From positions 1 to 64,000 of IMG/VR virus record IMGVR_UViG_3300028772_000007: DNA of 64,000 bases; one strand, written 5' to 3'. The notes under the pieces were generated by a model. It was not told where the DNA came from, did not search any database, and saw nothing but the letters and a program-made list of their open reading frames with translations. Numbering within the stretch: position 1 is the stretch's first letter; each line of letters opens with the position of its first letter. Shown one piece after another: positions 16,228 to 23,270 of the stretch. A program made the translations under genes and the position numbers. Origin of the DNA: a virus.

Positions 16228-16298
16228 TGTGATATAGTTCAATGGTAGAATGTTTGGCTCATATCCATTTGATTCAAGTTCAATTCTTGATATCGCAA
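16228..16298 (+). tRNA. tRNA (CAT): Met or lysidine-type Ile
   Basis: Acceptor TGTGATA/TATCGCA, D arm GTTC/GAAT, anticodon loop CTCATAT giving CAT, T arm TCAAG/CTTGA. Only three of the anticodon stem pairs are regular. The window alone does not distinguish Met from an Ile reading ATA. Confidence 0.75.
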
Positions 16299-16344
16299 CG
16301 GTTCTTTTTCAAGGTATTTCTTCCTAGAAGTAAAAATCTTGCTT

Positions 16345-16417
16345 GACCTCTTAGCTCAGTTGGTAGAGCACTAGATTGAAGATCTAGGTGTCGCTGGTTC
16401 AAATCCAGCAGAGGTCA
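16345..16417 (+). tRNA. tRNA-Phe (GAA)
   Basis: GACCTCT/AGAGGTC acceptor, anticodon arm CTAGA-TTGAAGA-TCTAG giving GAA, T arm GCTGG/CCAGC; all stems pair. Confidence 0.95.
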
Positions 16418-16427
16418 CAATTAATGA

Positions 16428-16499
16428 GAGCTTATAGTTCAATGGATAGAACACAGGATTACGAATCCTGGGATATAGGTTCGACTCCTATTAGGCTCA
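16428..16499 (+). tRNA. tRNA-Arg (ACG)
   Basis: GAGCTTA/TAGGCTC acceptor, D arm GTTC/GAAC, anticodon arm CAGGA-TTACGAA-TCCTG giving ACG, which would need A34 deamination to read CGN codons. Confidence 0.9.
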
Positions 16500-16660
16500 C
16501 ACAACAGTTTAATAAACTGCTCTGCTACATCACTTAGTATAGAAAAAGTACGTTTAATGCTAATCACATTATCTACTTTTATGTGAAAGATACAATTAGT
16601 AAAAGTGATTCTTTTCAATGCATGTATCATAGTTGGTGATTTGCCTATTCCAACAAACTC
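16500..16660 (+). other. Spacer with hairpins between tRNAs
   Basis: A 161-base gap without ORF or tRNA. It holds a perfect CAGTTTA-a-TAAACTG hairpin near its start and GTTGG/CCAAC near its end, perhaps processing signals. Confidence 0.4.
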
Positions 16661-16732
16661 GCACCGCTAGCTCCAATGTAGAGCTCTCGGCTTTTAACCG
16701 ATAGGTTCCCAGTTCAAGTCTGGGGCGGTGCA
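16661..16732 (+). tRNA. tRNA-Lys (TTT)
   Basis: GCACCGC/GCGGTGC acceptor is perfect; D arm GCTC/GAGC; anticodon arm CTCGG-CTTTTAA-CCGAT giving TTT. Confidence 0.9.
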
Positions 16733-16748
16733 CAAAATAATAATAATA

Positions 16749-17051
16749 ATGGAACAAGTAGAAGAAAGAAAACTATACGTATTAATTAATAATAGATTAA
16801 ATAGCGTATATGGATGTGTCCAAGGAGCACATGCAGTAGCACAATTCCTCCTTGATAATAAAGAAACACAAGAATGGAATAACAACTATTTATTCTTTTT
16901 ATCAGCAAATTTAGATGAATGGATTCCAAAGTTAGCAAACAATGGATATACATTTTCTGAATTTCATGAACCAGATTTATGTGGCACAATTACAGCCATA
17001 GCAATAGAAAATAATGGTTTAATCTTTGATAGATTACAACTAATAAAATAA
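16749..17051 (+). CDS. PTH2-like peptidyl-tRNA hydrolase family protein
   Basis: 100 residues from ATG 16749; an upstream GTG lies inside tRNA-Lys and is rejected. RKLYVLINNRL, VQGAHAVAQFL and PDLCGTITAIAIE follow the Pth2 fold: a first strand, the helix with G(K)xAxQxxHA-like residues, and a late strand after a loop. Pth2 enzymes release tRNA from peptidyl-tRNA, recycling tRNAs after drop-off. Archaeal and eukaryal enzymes are slightly longer, and the catalytic lysine is not obvious, so activity is uncertain. Its place inside the tRNA island supports a translation role. Confidence 0.7.
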   Translation: MEQVEERKLYVLINNRLNSVYGCVQGAHAVAQFLLDNKETQEWNNNYLFFLSANLDEWIPKLANNGYTFSEFHEPDLCGTITAIAIENNGLIFDRLQLIK

Positions 17052-17164
17052 TTTAATATTATAGTTTCTGTAAAATGGAAATAACATGAATTTAGTCATG
17101 ATGTGTATAAGGGAGCTCGCTAAATGTACAATAGAAAACCCCTGATATAGTATTAAATTAAAAT

Positions 17165-17238
17165 GCGATAATAGCTCAATTGCTTAGAGTGCCGTCCTTC
17201 CAAGTCGGAGGTTGTGGGTTGGAGACCCACTTATCGCT
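17165..17238 (+). tRNA. tRNA-Gly (TCC)
   Basis: GCGATAA/TTATCGC acceptor, D arm GCTC/GAGT, anticodon loop CTTCCAA giving TCC, T arm GTGGG/CCCAC. One mismatch lies in the anticodon stem. Confidence 0.9.
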
Positions 17239-17361
17239 CAGTTATAGTAACCGACTATAGACCTCTTCGGATGAAGCGTTGATGCAGAAACAACGATAAT
17301 GGTAACTGATGTATTTTTGTAATTTTAACAGTGAAGCGATGGTAAGCAAAAATTATAAACT

Positions 17362-17432
17362 GGGTTGTTAGCTCGAAGGTCGAGCAGTTGACTGTTAATC
17401 AATAGGCGTAGGTTCGATTCCTACACTTCCCG
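17362..17432 (+). tRNA. tRNA-Asn (GTT)
   Basis: Anticodon arm GTTGA-CTGTTAA-TCAAT giving GTT; D arm GCTC/GAGC; T arm GTAGG/CCTAC. The acceptor GGGTTGT/ACTTCCC has two T-T mismatches. Confidence 0.85.
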
Positions 17433-17700
17433 CTCAAGAATATAGTAGTGTGATGAAATACAATTTATTGTATTTCTAATGATGATATTCTTACAATATA
17501 AAGGTAACGTGTGAGCAATTCTTCCATCCTCATGAAGGTATTCGTATACAGCGATACAATTGAATTGAGACTGTACTGGTGGGTTAAGATATTCAGTACC
17601 TTTAAATTAAATTTTTCTAACCAAGATTAGTGCCAGATTAAATGATTCTGATAGGTATGATAGGCAAGTCTAAGCACTTACTGCATAGAAAAATAATATT
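17433..17700 (+). other. Noncoding spacer with a perfect 9-bp hairpin
   Basis: 268 bases without ORF or tRNA. GAAATACAA-ttta-TTGTATTTC at 17455-17476 is a perfect hairpin. Nothing else is recognised. Confidence 0.45.
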
Positions 17701-17771
17701 GTTCCATAGTGTAGTGGTCTAACACATTTGACTTTGACTCAAATAGCTCTAGTTCGAATCTAGATGGGACA
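17701..17771 (+). tRNA. tRNA-Gln (TTG)
   Basis: GTTCCAT/ATGGGAC acceptor, D arm GTGT/ACAC, anticodon arm TTTGA-CTTTGAC-TCAAA giving TTG, T arm CTAG/CTAG. Confidence 0.9.
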
Positions 17772-17825
17772 ACAAAGAACGAATGGTTCTTAAAACTATG
17801 ATTATATATAAAATAATCAATTAAT

Positions 17826-17906
17826 ACCCGTATGGTGAAATGCTAGACACACTCCTTTTAAGCGGGAGCGCCTAAAAGCGTGCAGGTTGGACTCCTGCTA
17901 CGGGTA
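17826..17906 (+). tRNA. tRNA-Leu (TAA)
   Basis: ACCCGTA/TACGGGT acceptor is perfect; anticodon loop TTTAAGC giving TAA; a type II variable arm CGC...GCG; T arm GCAGG/CCTGC. Confidence 0.9.
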
Positions 17907-17937
17907 CTATTTTTAATATATTTTAACATAATTCGAT

Positions 17938-17968
17938 TTGGTAGACTCAAAATTATTTAGTACCTTTG
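17938..17968 (+). promoter_or_regulatory. Bacteroidota-type promoter
   Basis: TTG at 17938-17940 and TACCTTTG at 17961-17968, 20 bases apart, lie just upstream of the HNH gene at 17989. Confidence 0.75.
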
Positions 17969-17988
17969 TGTATTAAATAATTATAAAA

Positions 17989-18774
17989 ATGAGAACTAAG
18001 TACACAGAAGAACAAATTAGAATTGCAGTAAAAGAAAATTTATCTATTGCTGGAGTATGCCGACAAATAGGATTAAAAGCAGTTGGAGGAAATTACAAAA
18101 CAATTCATGCTAAAATTAAAGAATATGATTTAAATACAGATCATTTTACTGGGCAAGTATGGAATGTTGGATTAAGATATACACAAATTAAATTTGCCCA
18201 ACCAATTGAAGAAATTTTAGTATCTTATTCTACTTTTTCTACATCAAAATTAAATAAAAGATTATTAAAAGAAGGTATTAAGGAATATAGATGTGAAAAA
18301 TGTAATAATACTGAATGAATGGAAGAACCTATTCCTTTAGAATTACATCATATTGATGGAGTAAATACTAATCATTGTATTGAAAATTTACAAATGTTAT
18401 GCCCTAATTGTCACGCTTTTACTGATAATTATAGAGGTAAAGGTAAAAAAGAAGAAAGTCTTATTGTGAATGAAAATATTATTCCAATTGAAATAATTAA
18501 AGAAATTAAAGTTAAAGAAATTAAAGAAATTATTCCTAAATATTGCTTATACTGTAATAAAGAATTAATTGGTAAATCTAGAAAAAATAAATGTTGTTCT
18601 CAAGAATGTTCACACAAAATTAATGGTAGTAAAAGACCTACTTCTGAAGAACTTATATCTAAATTTAAAGAATTAATTTCATTTGTTGCTGTTGGTAAAT
18701 TTTATGGTGTTACAGATAATGCTATAAGAAAATGGTGTAAATTTTATGATATTTTAAATATAGTTAAAAAATAA
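17989..18774 (+). CDS. HNH homing endonuclease with an in-frame TGA read as Trp
   Basis: One frame of 261 residues if TGA at 18316-18318 is read. The text around it is CEKCNNTE-TGA-MEEPIPLELHHIDG, and this class of HNH protein has Trp at exactly that position (NTEWxGKPIPLELHHIDG). Upstream is a helix-turn-helix region; downstream come LCPNCHAF, a second CxxC zinc region and a C-terminal helix-turn-helix (FYGVTDNAIRKWCKFY) shared with the endonuclease at 14175. Without readthrough the nuclease motif would be separated from the DNA-binding start. Confidence 0.85.
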
Positions 18775-18853
18775 TATTCTTTCTCCAGAAAGACTAAAAT
18801 CCTATATGTATCAATATAGGTTGACTTTAGAGGTTCAAAGCAATCTCGTTAAT

Positions 18854-18936
18854 GGAAGATGAATTGCTTAGGTAGCAAGACAGACTTGAAATCTGTACGG
18901 ACGGAAACATCTTGGGGTCGGGACCTACTTCTTCCG
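18854..18936 (+). tRNA. tRNA-Ser (TGA)
   Basis: GGAAGAT/TTCTTCC acceptor, D arm TTGC/GCAA, anticodon arm ACAGA-CTTGAAA-TCTGT giving TGA (reads TCA codons), long variable arm. A perfect CCTATAT/ATATAGG hairpin lies just upstream. Confidence 0.85.
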
Positions 18937-18949
18937 CTTAAATTATTAT

Positions 18950-19426
18950 ATGGAATATACATATTATGAAAAAGTACTTTTTGATTTAGGGTACAAAGTT
19001 GAAAAAGATGGTACATGCATTAGTAAATCTGGAAAAATTTTATTAGGCACAATTAATAATGGTTATAAAACTATTAGTACAAAATTACTAGGTAAAACTA
19101 TTAAAGTTAGAGTACATAGATTACAAGCATATCAAAAATTTGGAGAAGAAATTTATAAAGAAAATATAATGATTCGACATATGGATAGTAATTCTTTAAA
19201 TAATTCTTGGGATAATCTTAAAATAGGTACACATAGTGATAATATGATGGATCAATCTAAAGAAATAAGAATTAATAAAGCTTCTAATGCACATAAAAAA
19301 TATTCAGATGAATTAGTTATAGAAATTAAAGCTGATCGTGACTCTGGATATTCTTATAAAGATTTAATGTTAAAATATAATATTAGTAGTAAAGGTACAC
19401 TTAGTAATATTATAAATGTAAGATAA
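18950..19426 (+). CDS. HNH homing endonuclease-like protein
   Basis: 158 residues. NGYKTISTKLLGKTIKVRVHRL, then IRHMDSNSLNNSWDNLKIG, is an HNH_3-type nuclease core with His and Asn in place. The C-terminus (YSYKDLMLKYNISSKGTLSNII) is a helix-turn-helix. Unlike the other homing genes here it has no obvious own promoter and follows tRNA-Ser by 13 bases. Confidence 0.85.
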   Translation: MEYTYYEKVLFDLGYKVEKDGTCISKSGKILLGTINNGYKTISTKLLGKTIKVRVHRLQAYQKFGEEIYKENIMIRHMDSNSLNNSWDNLKIGTHSDNMMDQSKEIRINKASNAHKKYSDELVIEIKADRDSGYSYKDLMLKYNISSKGTLSNIINVR

Positions 19427-19461
19427 ATAAAAAGAGATAAATAATAGTCAAAATTAAAACA

Positions 19462-19626
19462 ATGAATGAACAACAAGTAAATCTTGATACAATGTCATTA
19501 AATGATTTAAAAGCATTAGCTTATGATCAAATAGTTACAGTTGAACAAGCACAAGCAAATTTAAAAGCAGTTAATACTAAAATTGCTGAAAAAATTAAAG
19601 AAGCTAATACTCCGGTACAAGCATAA
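19462..19626 (+). CDS. Small helical protein
   Basis: 54 residues, almost wholly helical with alternating Ala, Leu, Lys and Glu (SLNDLKALAYDQI), compatible with a coiled coil. It lies between the HNH gene and tRNA-Tyr. Confidence 0.65.
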   Translation: MNEQQVNLDTMSLNDLKALAYDQIVTVEQAQANLKAVNTKIAEKIKEANTPVQA

Positions 19627-19725
19627 TTTTAAAGAATACTGGTTTATACAATACTGCTTTGCCGTTAGGATGAATTATCTAAACAGAATTTAAAGGAAGT
19701 ATGACTGATAGGAAAGACTATTATA

Positions 19726-19809
19726 TGGGATGTTATACCGTAGGGGTAGCGGGACTGCCTGTAAAGCAGTTGTCTTCGGACTCGGGTGGTTCGACTCCAT
19801 CATGTCCCA
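19726..19809 (+). tRNA. tRNA-Tyr (GTA)
   Basis: GGGATGT/ATGTCCC acceptor, anticodon arm ACTGC-CTGTAAA-GCAGT giving GTA, long variable arm, T arm GGTGG/CCATC. Confidence 0.9.
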
Positions 19810-19819
19810 CTTTTTATAT

Positions 19820-19907
19820 GGTGATTGTAGCCGGTAAGGGATGCCGACCTGATTGTGAATCAGGAATGTTGTAATGACTAATGTGGGTTCGAATCCCACC
19901 TTTCACC
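19820..19907 (+). tRNA. tRNA-His (GTG) with enlarged variable region
   Basis: The anticodon arm CCTGA-TTGTGAA-TCAGG gives GTG and an extra G at -1 faces C73, as in tRNA-His. The variable region is 18 bases instead of about 5, unusual for His. T arm GTGGG/CCCAC is perfect; the acceptor has two T-T mismatches. Confidence 0.8.
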
Positions 19908-19922
19908 CAAAAATTAAATAAT

Positions 19923-20156
19923 ATGCAAATAGTTCAAGGAAGTTTTCATCAATTATGTAATGATGTTATAATTAATTGGCAGTATTTAAAAGGTAAAGAA
20001 ATATGTATTAGAGATTCCACCAATGATAAAATGTATGCAAGATCGTATAATTATATTGGGAATGGAGTTTGTATAATTGAAGATAGACCTATTAATGCGG
20101 TTTATCATATGGAGATGATTGGAAAAAAAAAGAAGGTCACTTATGAATATTTATGA
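19923..20156 (+). CDS. Small hypothetical protein
   Basis: 77 residues from ATG 19923; an in-frame start at 19881 lies within tRNA-His. It ends in TGA overlapping a following short ORF (20153-20206, 17 residues) by four bases. Confidence 0.65.
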   Translation: MQIVQGSFHQLCNDVIINWQYLKGKEICIRDSTNDKMYARSYNYIGNGVCIIEDRPINAVYHMEMIGKKKKVTYEYL

Positions 20157-20198
20157 TTGAAATTAAATATCATGGTCAAAAACGTAAATTAAAAAATA

Positions 20199-20294
20199 AT
20201 GTTTAAAATAGGAATTGGAATTATTATTGGAATTATAATAGGGGCTGTTTTAGTTTTTGGATGGTTGATTCATAAATTTGCAAGAAAAATATGA
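20199..20294 (+). CDS. Single-span membrane peptide
   Basis: 31 residues: a Gly/Ile-rich hydrophobic helix (GIGIIIGIIIGAVLVFGW) and a basic tail. The stop TGA overlaps the next ATG and is followed by TAG in the same frame. Confidence 0.5.
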   Translation: MFKIGIGIIIGIIIGAVLVFGWLIHKFARKI

Positions 20295-20452
20295 TAGTTA
20301 AATATTGTATTGGTATAGATATATTAAATTTTCCTATATATGTTATTCATCACATATTAGAAGAACCTGTTTATAACTTATTTGCTAATAGTAAATTAAA
20401 ACAAAGTAAAGTTGATTTGAGAGTTAAACACTATCATATGCAACATAAGTAA
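20291..20452 (+). CDS. Small hypothetical protein
   Basis: 53 residues, starting in an ATGA overlap; histidine-rich C-terminus. It ends just before tRNA-Ser. Confidence 0.5.
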   Translation: MIVKYCIGIDILNFPIYVIHHILEEPVYNLFANSKLKQSKVDLRVKHYHMQHK

Positions 20453-20458
20453 TGTATT

Positions 20459-20545
20459 GGAGAGTTGGCAGAGTGGTTTATCGTGCTAGTTTGCTAAACT
20501 AGTGGCCTGTAACAGGGCACATCGGTTCGAATCCGGTACTCTCCG
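20459..20545 (+). tRNA. tRNA-Ser (GCT)
   Basis: GGAGAGT/ACTCTCC acceptor is perfect, anticodon arm CTAGT-TTGCTAA-ACTAG giving GCT, variable arm GCCTG...CAGGGC, normal T arm. Confidence 0.95.
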
Positions 20546-20681
20546 CAAGATATATAGGTTTTCATTAGTCTTATATATTTAAAACTATCTGGTAAAGAAA
20601 TGTAGTCCAGTCTGAATTTCAAACACGTGTACGAATAAGAAGAAACAACATCAAAGAGGTTAATAGTGACCCTCTAAAATT

Positions 20682-20754
20682 GCCGAAGTAGCTCAATTGG
20701 TAGAGTATCTCACTTGTAATGAGAGGGTTGTGGGATCGTGCCCCACCTTTGGCT
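20682..20754 (+). tRNA. tRNA-Thr (TGT)
   Basis: GCCGAAG/CTTTGGC acceptor, D arm GCTC/GAGT, anticodon arm TCTCA-CTTGTAA-TGAGA giving TGT. It would read ACA and, by wobble, ACG, the two codons that flank the stop pair in the gene at 33656. Confidence 0.9.
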
Positions 20755-20759
20755 CAAAT

Positions 20760-20842
20760 GCGTATATGATGGAATGGTAGACATATCGGGTTTAGACTCC
20801 GATGCTCGTAGGGGCGTGCAGGTTCGAGTCCTGCTATATGTA
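20760..20842 (+). tRNA. tRNA-Leu (TAG)
   Basis: GCGTATA/TATATGT acceptor with two G-T pairs, anticodon loop TTTAGAC giving TAG (reads CTA codons), type II variable arm, T arm GCAGG/CCTGC. Confidence 0.9.
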
Positions 20843-20856
20843 CAAAAATTAATAAT

Positions 20857-21276
20857 ATGTATGAAATTGTATTAAAACCTAATAATAAATATAAAGATAT
20901 TTATTATTATATTACTAAAAATGAAGCAGGTCAAATTCTTTTTTTAGAATTAGAATGTGATAGTACTAATAAATGTGATTGGTATTATGTTAAATTACAA
21001 ATTGGTAAAAGAAAAGAAGGTTATCAATTTTTAAAAGTAACTGGAAAAGATGGATTAAAGAGTTTAATATGGGCAAAAAATTGTATTAAACATTTTATTG
21101 AATATATTAAAAATAAACCAAATTATTGGATTACAGATAAAACTATAAAATCAAAAATTGTAATTCATTGGGATGATACACAAAGACAAAATGTTTATTT
21201 GAGAGGATTAAAAAATCTTAAATTTTATTATGGAGTTTGTGAAAAAAGAAAAGCTTTAATATGTGATATTAATTAA
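20857..21276 (+). CDS. Hypothetical protein
   Basis: 139 residues, basic, beta-rich start (MYEIVLKPNNKYKDIYYYI). No known motif. It fills the space between tRNA-Leu and tRNA-Trp. Confidence 0.7.
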   Translation: MYEIVLKPNNKYKDIYYYITKNEAGQILFLELECDSTNKCDWYYVKLQIGKRKEGYQFLKVTGKDGLKSLIWAKNCIKHFIEYIKNKPNYWITDKTIKSKIVIHWDDTQRQNVYLRGLKNLKFYYGVCEKRKALICDIN

Positions 21277-21279
21277 AAT

Positions 21280-21350
21280 AGGTATATGATTCAATGGTAG
21301 CATAAGAGTCTCCAAAACTCCTGATCTAGGCTCGAATCCTAGTGTACTTG
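21280..21350 (+). tRNA. tRNA-Trp (CCA)
   Basis: AGGTATA/TGTACTT acceptor, anticodon loop CTCCAAA giving CCA, T arm CTAGG/CCTAG, discriminator G. It reads TGG. No tRNA with a TCA anticodon, the usual suppressor for TGA-to-Trp recoding, is seen in this window. Confidence 0.85.
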
Positions 21351-21356
21351 CTAAAT

Positions 21357-21395
21357 GCCTGGATAGTTCAACTGAATAGAACAGTACACTTTTAA
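21357..21395 (+). tRNA. 5' half of a tRNA-Lys (TTT), interrupted
   Basis: GCCTGGA acceptor, D arm GTTC/GAAC and an anticodon side GTACA-CTTTTAA are normal, but the sequence then runs into the promoter of the HNH gene at 21469. A matching 3' half lies 738 bases downstream at about 22133-22170. Confidence 0.6.
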
Positions 21396-21439
21396 CATAA
21401 ATTAACTAATTCAAACTATTTTATATCAAAAATTATTTG

Positions 21440-21447
21440 TACCTTTG
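21440..21447 (+). promoter_or_regulatory. Bacteroidota -7 element
   Basis: TACCTTTG upstream of the HNH gene at 21469; no clear TTG at the -33 position. Confidence 0.6.
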
Positions 21448-21468
21448 TAGTATAAATAATTAATAAAA

Positions 21469-22056
21469 ATGGAATATATAAAAGAAGAATTAGAGGAGTT
21501 AATTTTAGTACAAAATATCCCTTATAATACAATTGGTTTAACTTATGGTTGCACTGGTTCAAATATAAGAAAAGTTGCTAAAAAATTTGGAATTGAATTA
21601 CCACAACGTAGAAAGATAAATGAATCTGAAACATTTAGAAAAGGTGTAAATAAATATGCTGATTTAGTTTGTGTAAATTGTGGAAAACCTTTAGATACAA
21701 CTACTCAAAGAAAATATTGTGGAATTACATGTCAAAAAGAATTTCAATCTAAAGAATTATATGATTATTTTCTTACTTCTCCAAAAGAATATCAAAGAGG
21801 TAATTATAGTATTACTACTGTAAAACCTTTTATTCTTAAAGAACAAGGTAATAAATGTGCAATTTGTGGGATGGATTCTGTATGGAATAATAAACATTTA
21901 GTTTTAATATTAGATCATATTGATGGAGATGCAGCAAATAACATTAGAGAAAATTATAGGTGTATTTGTCCTAACTGTGATTCTCAATTAGATACATTTA
22001 AATCAAAGAATAAGAATAGTGCAAGAAATGAATTTCGCTATCCTAAAGATAAGTAA
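21469..22056 (+). CDS. HNH homing endonuclease inserted in tRNA island
   Basis: 195 residues. An N-terminal helix-turn-helix is followed by a zinc-binding region (CVNCGKPL...RKYCGITCQ) and an HNH core: CAICGMDSVWNNKHLVLILDHIDGD, then CICPNCDSQL. It lies between the two halves of a split tRNA, together with tRNA-Arg, so the cassette appears to have entered that tRNA gene. Confidence 0.9.
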   Translation: MEYIKEELEELILVQNIPYNTIGLTYGCTGSNIRKVAKKFGIELPQRRKINESETFRKGVNKYADLVCVNCGKPLDTTTQRKYCGITCQKEFQSKELYDYFLTSPKEYQRGNYSITTVKPFILKEQGNKCAICGMDSVWNNKHLVLILDHIDGDAANNIRENYRCICPNCDSQLDTFKSKNKNSARNEFRYPKDK

Positions 22057-22059
22057 TAT

Positions 22060-22132
22060 GTGCTTGTAGCTCAGGGGATAGAGCATCGGTTTTCTAAACC
22101 GAGTGTCCTGCGTTCGATTCGCAGCTTGCATA
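22060..22132 (+). tRNA. tRNA-Arg (TCT)
   Basis: D arm GCTC/GAGC, anticodon arm TCGGT-TTTCTAA-ACCGA giving TCT, T arm CTGCG/CGCAG. The acceptor GTGCTTG/CTTGCAT has two T-T mismatches. Confidence 0.85.
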
Positions 22133-22170
22133 CTAACGTTCAAATCCGAGTTTGATTCTCGGCCCGGGTA
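22133..22170 (+). tRNA. 3' half of an interrupted tRNA
   Basis: T arm CCGAG-TTTGATT-CTCGG followed by CCCGGGT and A. The acceptor strand pairs with GCCTGGA at 21357 in 6 of 7 positions, counting two G-T pairs. No 5' half directly precedes it. Confidence 0.55.
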
Positions 22171-22182
22171 CAATAAAAATAT

Positions 22183-22216
22183 AAAGAGCCACTTCTTAAT
22201 TGAGGTGGCTTTTTTT
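22183..22216 (+). terminator. Rho-independent terminator of the tRNA island
   Basis: AGCCACTTC (22187-22195) pairs with GAGGTGGCT (22202-22210) with one G-T pair and is followed by a T run. Confidence 0.85.
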
Positions 22217-22238
22217 CGTCTAATTTAAAATATAAAAT

Positions 22239-22523
22239 ATGAAAGATATTGTTATTGATGGAAGAAAATTCCAATATGAAATATGTACTGATGAATATTG
22301 TTTTACTACAACTAAGTTTTATGATGATACAATTGAACGAATAAAGAAACAATTTTTATTATTTGGAAAATTAGTTACATCTGTAAAATCAAATTTTGTA
22401 TTTGAAGTTCTCGGTAATATAGAAAACTCTAATCTTGGAAAGAAAGATGTAAAAAATCTTATTTTAAAGAGTTTAATTAGATATGACAGACAAATAGAAA
22501 TTGATAAAGGAGAAATAATATGA
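22239..22523 (+). CDS. Hypothetical protein
   Basis: 94 residues, basic C-terminal half. It starts the next operon after a terminator; its TGA overlaps the next ATG. Confidence 0.75.
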   Translation: MKDIVIDGRKFQYEICTDEYCFTTTKFYDDTIERIKKQFLLFGKLVTSVKSNFVFEVLGNIENSNLGKKDVKNLILKSLIRYDRQIEIDKGEII

Positions 22524-22771
22524 AACATTTAACATTGGAAGGTGATTTAGTATTTGAAATATTTACTAAAATTGAAAAGAAAAAAGAAATACGTTTATGT
22601 AAACGATTATTACATAATGAAGATGTTATAATAACATCAGATTTAGAACACTATGGTGAACCAATTGAAACTGAAATAGATAATCAAATTGTATTTAATG
22701 CTTATGTTTATTATTATGGTGGTAGTAAAGTATATAATAAATTAAAAGAAATTGGATTTCAATTTGAATAA
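22520..22771 (+). CDS. Small hypothetical protein
   Basis: 83 residues without recognised motif, overlapping its upstream neighbour by four bases. Confidence 0.7.
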   Translation: MKHLTLEGDLVFEIFTKIEKKKEIRLCKRLLHNEDVIITSDLEHYGEPIETEIDNQIVFNAYVYYYGGSKVYNKLKEIGFQFE

Positions 22772-23020
22772 ATGGAGAAAACAATAAATATAGAAGAAAT
22801 AATTAAAGATATAGCTGTCCATGATTATATAGATGATGATGGTGATAATATGATTAATTTATTTAAATCACATTTAAGAGAATCTTATATAGATTTTGGA
22901 AAACAACTTCTTAAATTAGCTGCTGAAAATGCTAAGTCTAAAATGTATAGTGGAGATGTTACAGACTTTTCAGTAATTGATAAACAATCTATTTTAGATA
23001 CAATTAATCAAGTTATATGA
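22772..23020 (+). CDS. Small helical hypothetical protein
   Basis: 82 residues, acidic N-terminus, starting at the base after the previous stop. Confidence 0.7.
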   Translation: MEKTINIEEIIKDIAVHDYIDDDGDNMINLFKSHLRESYIDFGKQLLKLAAENAKSKMYSGDVTDFSVIDKQSILDTINQVI

Positions 23021-23268
23021 AAATATTAGAACCTAAATCAAAAGAAGAATTAGAAAAATTACCTACACCACGTTTATTAGCTTTATATAAAGTTGAAAGA
23101 AGAAAATTCAAATTATTTAATTATAATTGTATTTGTGAATGTTGTGGTGAATATATGTGGGATATTAAATCTATTGATTATTCCAAAAATAAAGAAGAGC
23201 TTTCAAAAAGAAGTGCTTATGTAACTTTAATTAAAGACTTATTATCATTAAGAGAAAACGTTGAATAG
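23017..23268 (+). CDS. Small protein with CECC motif
   Basis: 83 residues with closely spaced cysteines (CICECCGEY) between two charged helices. It may bind metal. Confidence 0.7.
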   Translation: MKILEPKSKEELEKLPTPRLLALYKVERRKFKLFNYNCICECCGEYMWDIKSIDYSKNKEELSKRSAYVTLIKDLLSLRENVE

Positions 23269-23270
23269 TT

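Noticed and set aside
16500-17700. CRISPR array in the repeat-rich tRNA spacers
   Set aside because: Hairpins are present but no regularly spaced identical repeats were seen, and no cas genes are nearby.
18319-18774. Separate short HNH gene starting at ATG 18319
   Set aside because: The sequence before it is the natural first part of the same HNH domain (CEKCNNTE), directly joined by a TGA where Trp is expected.
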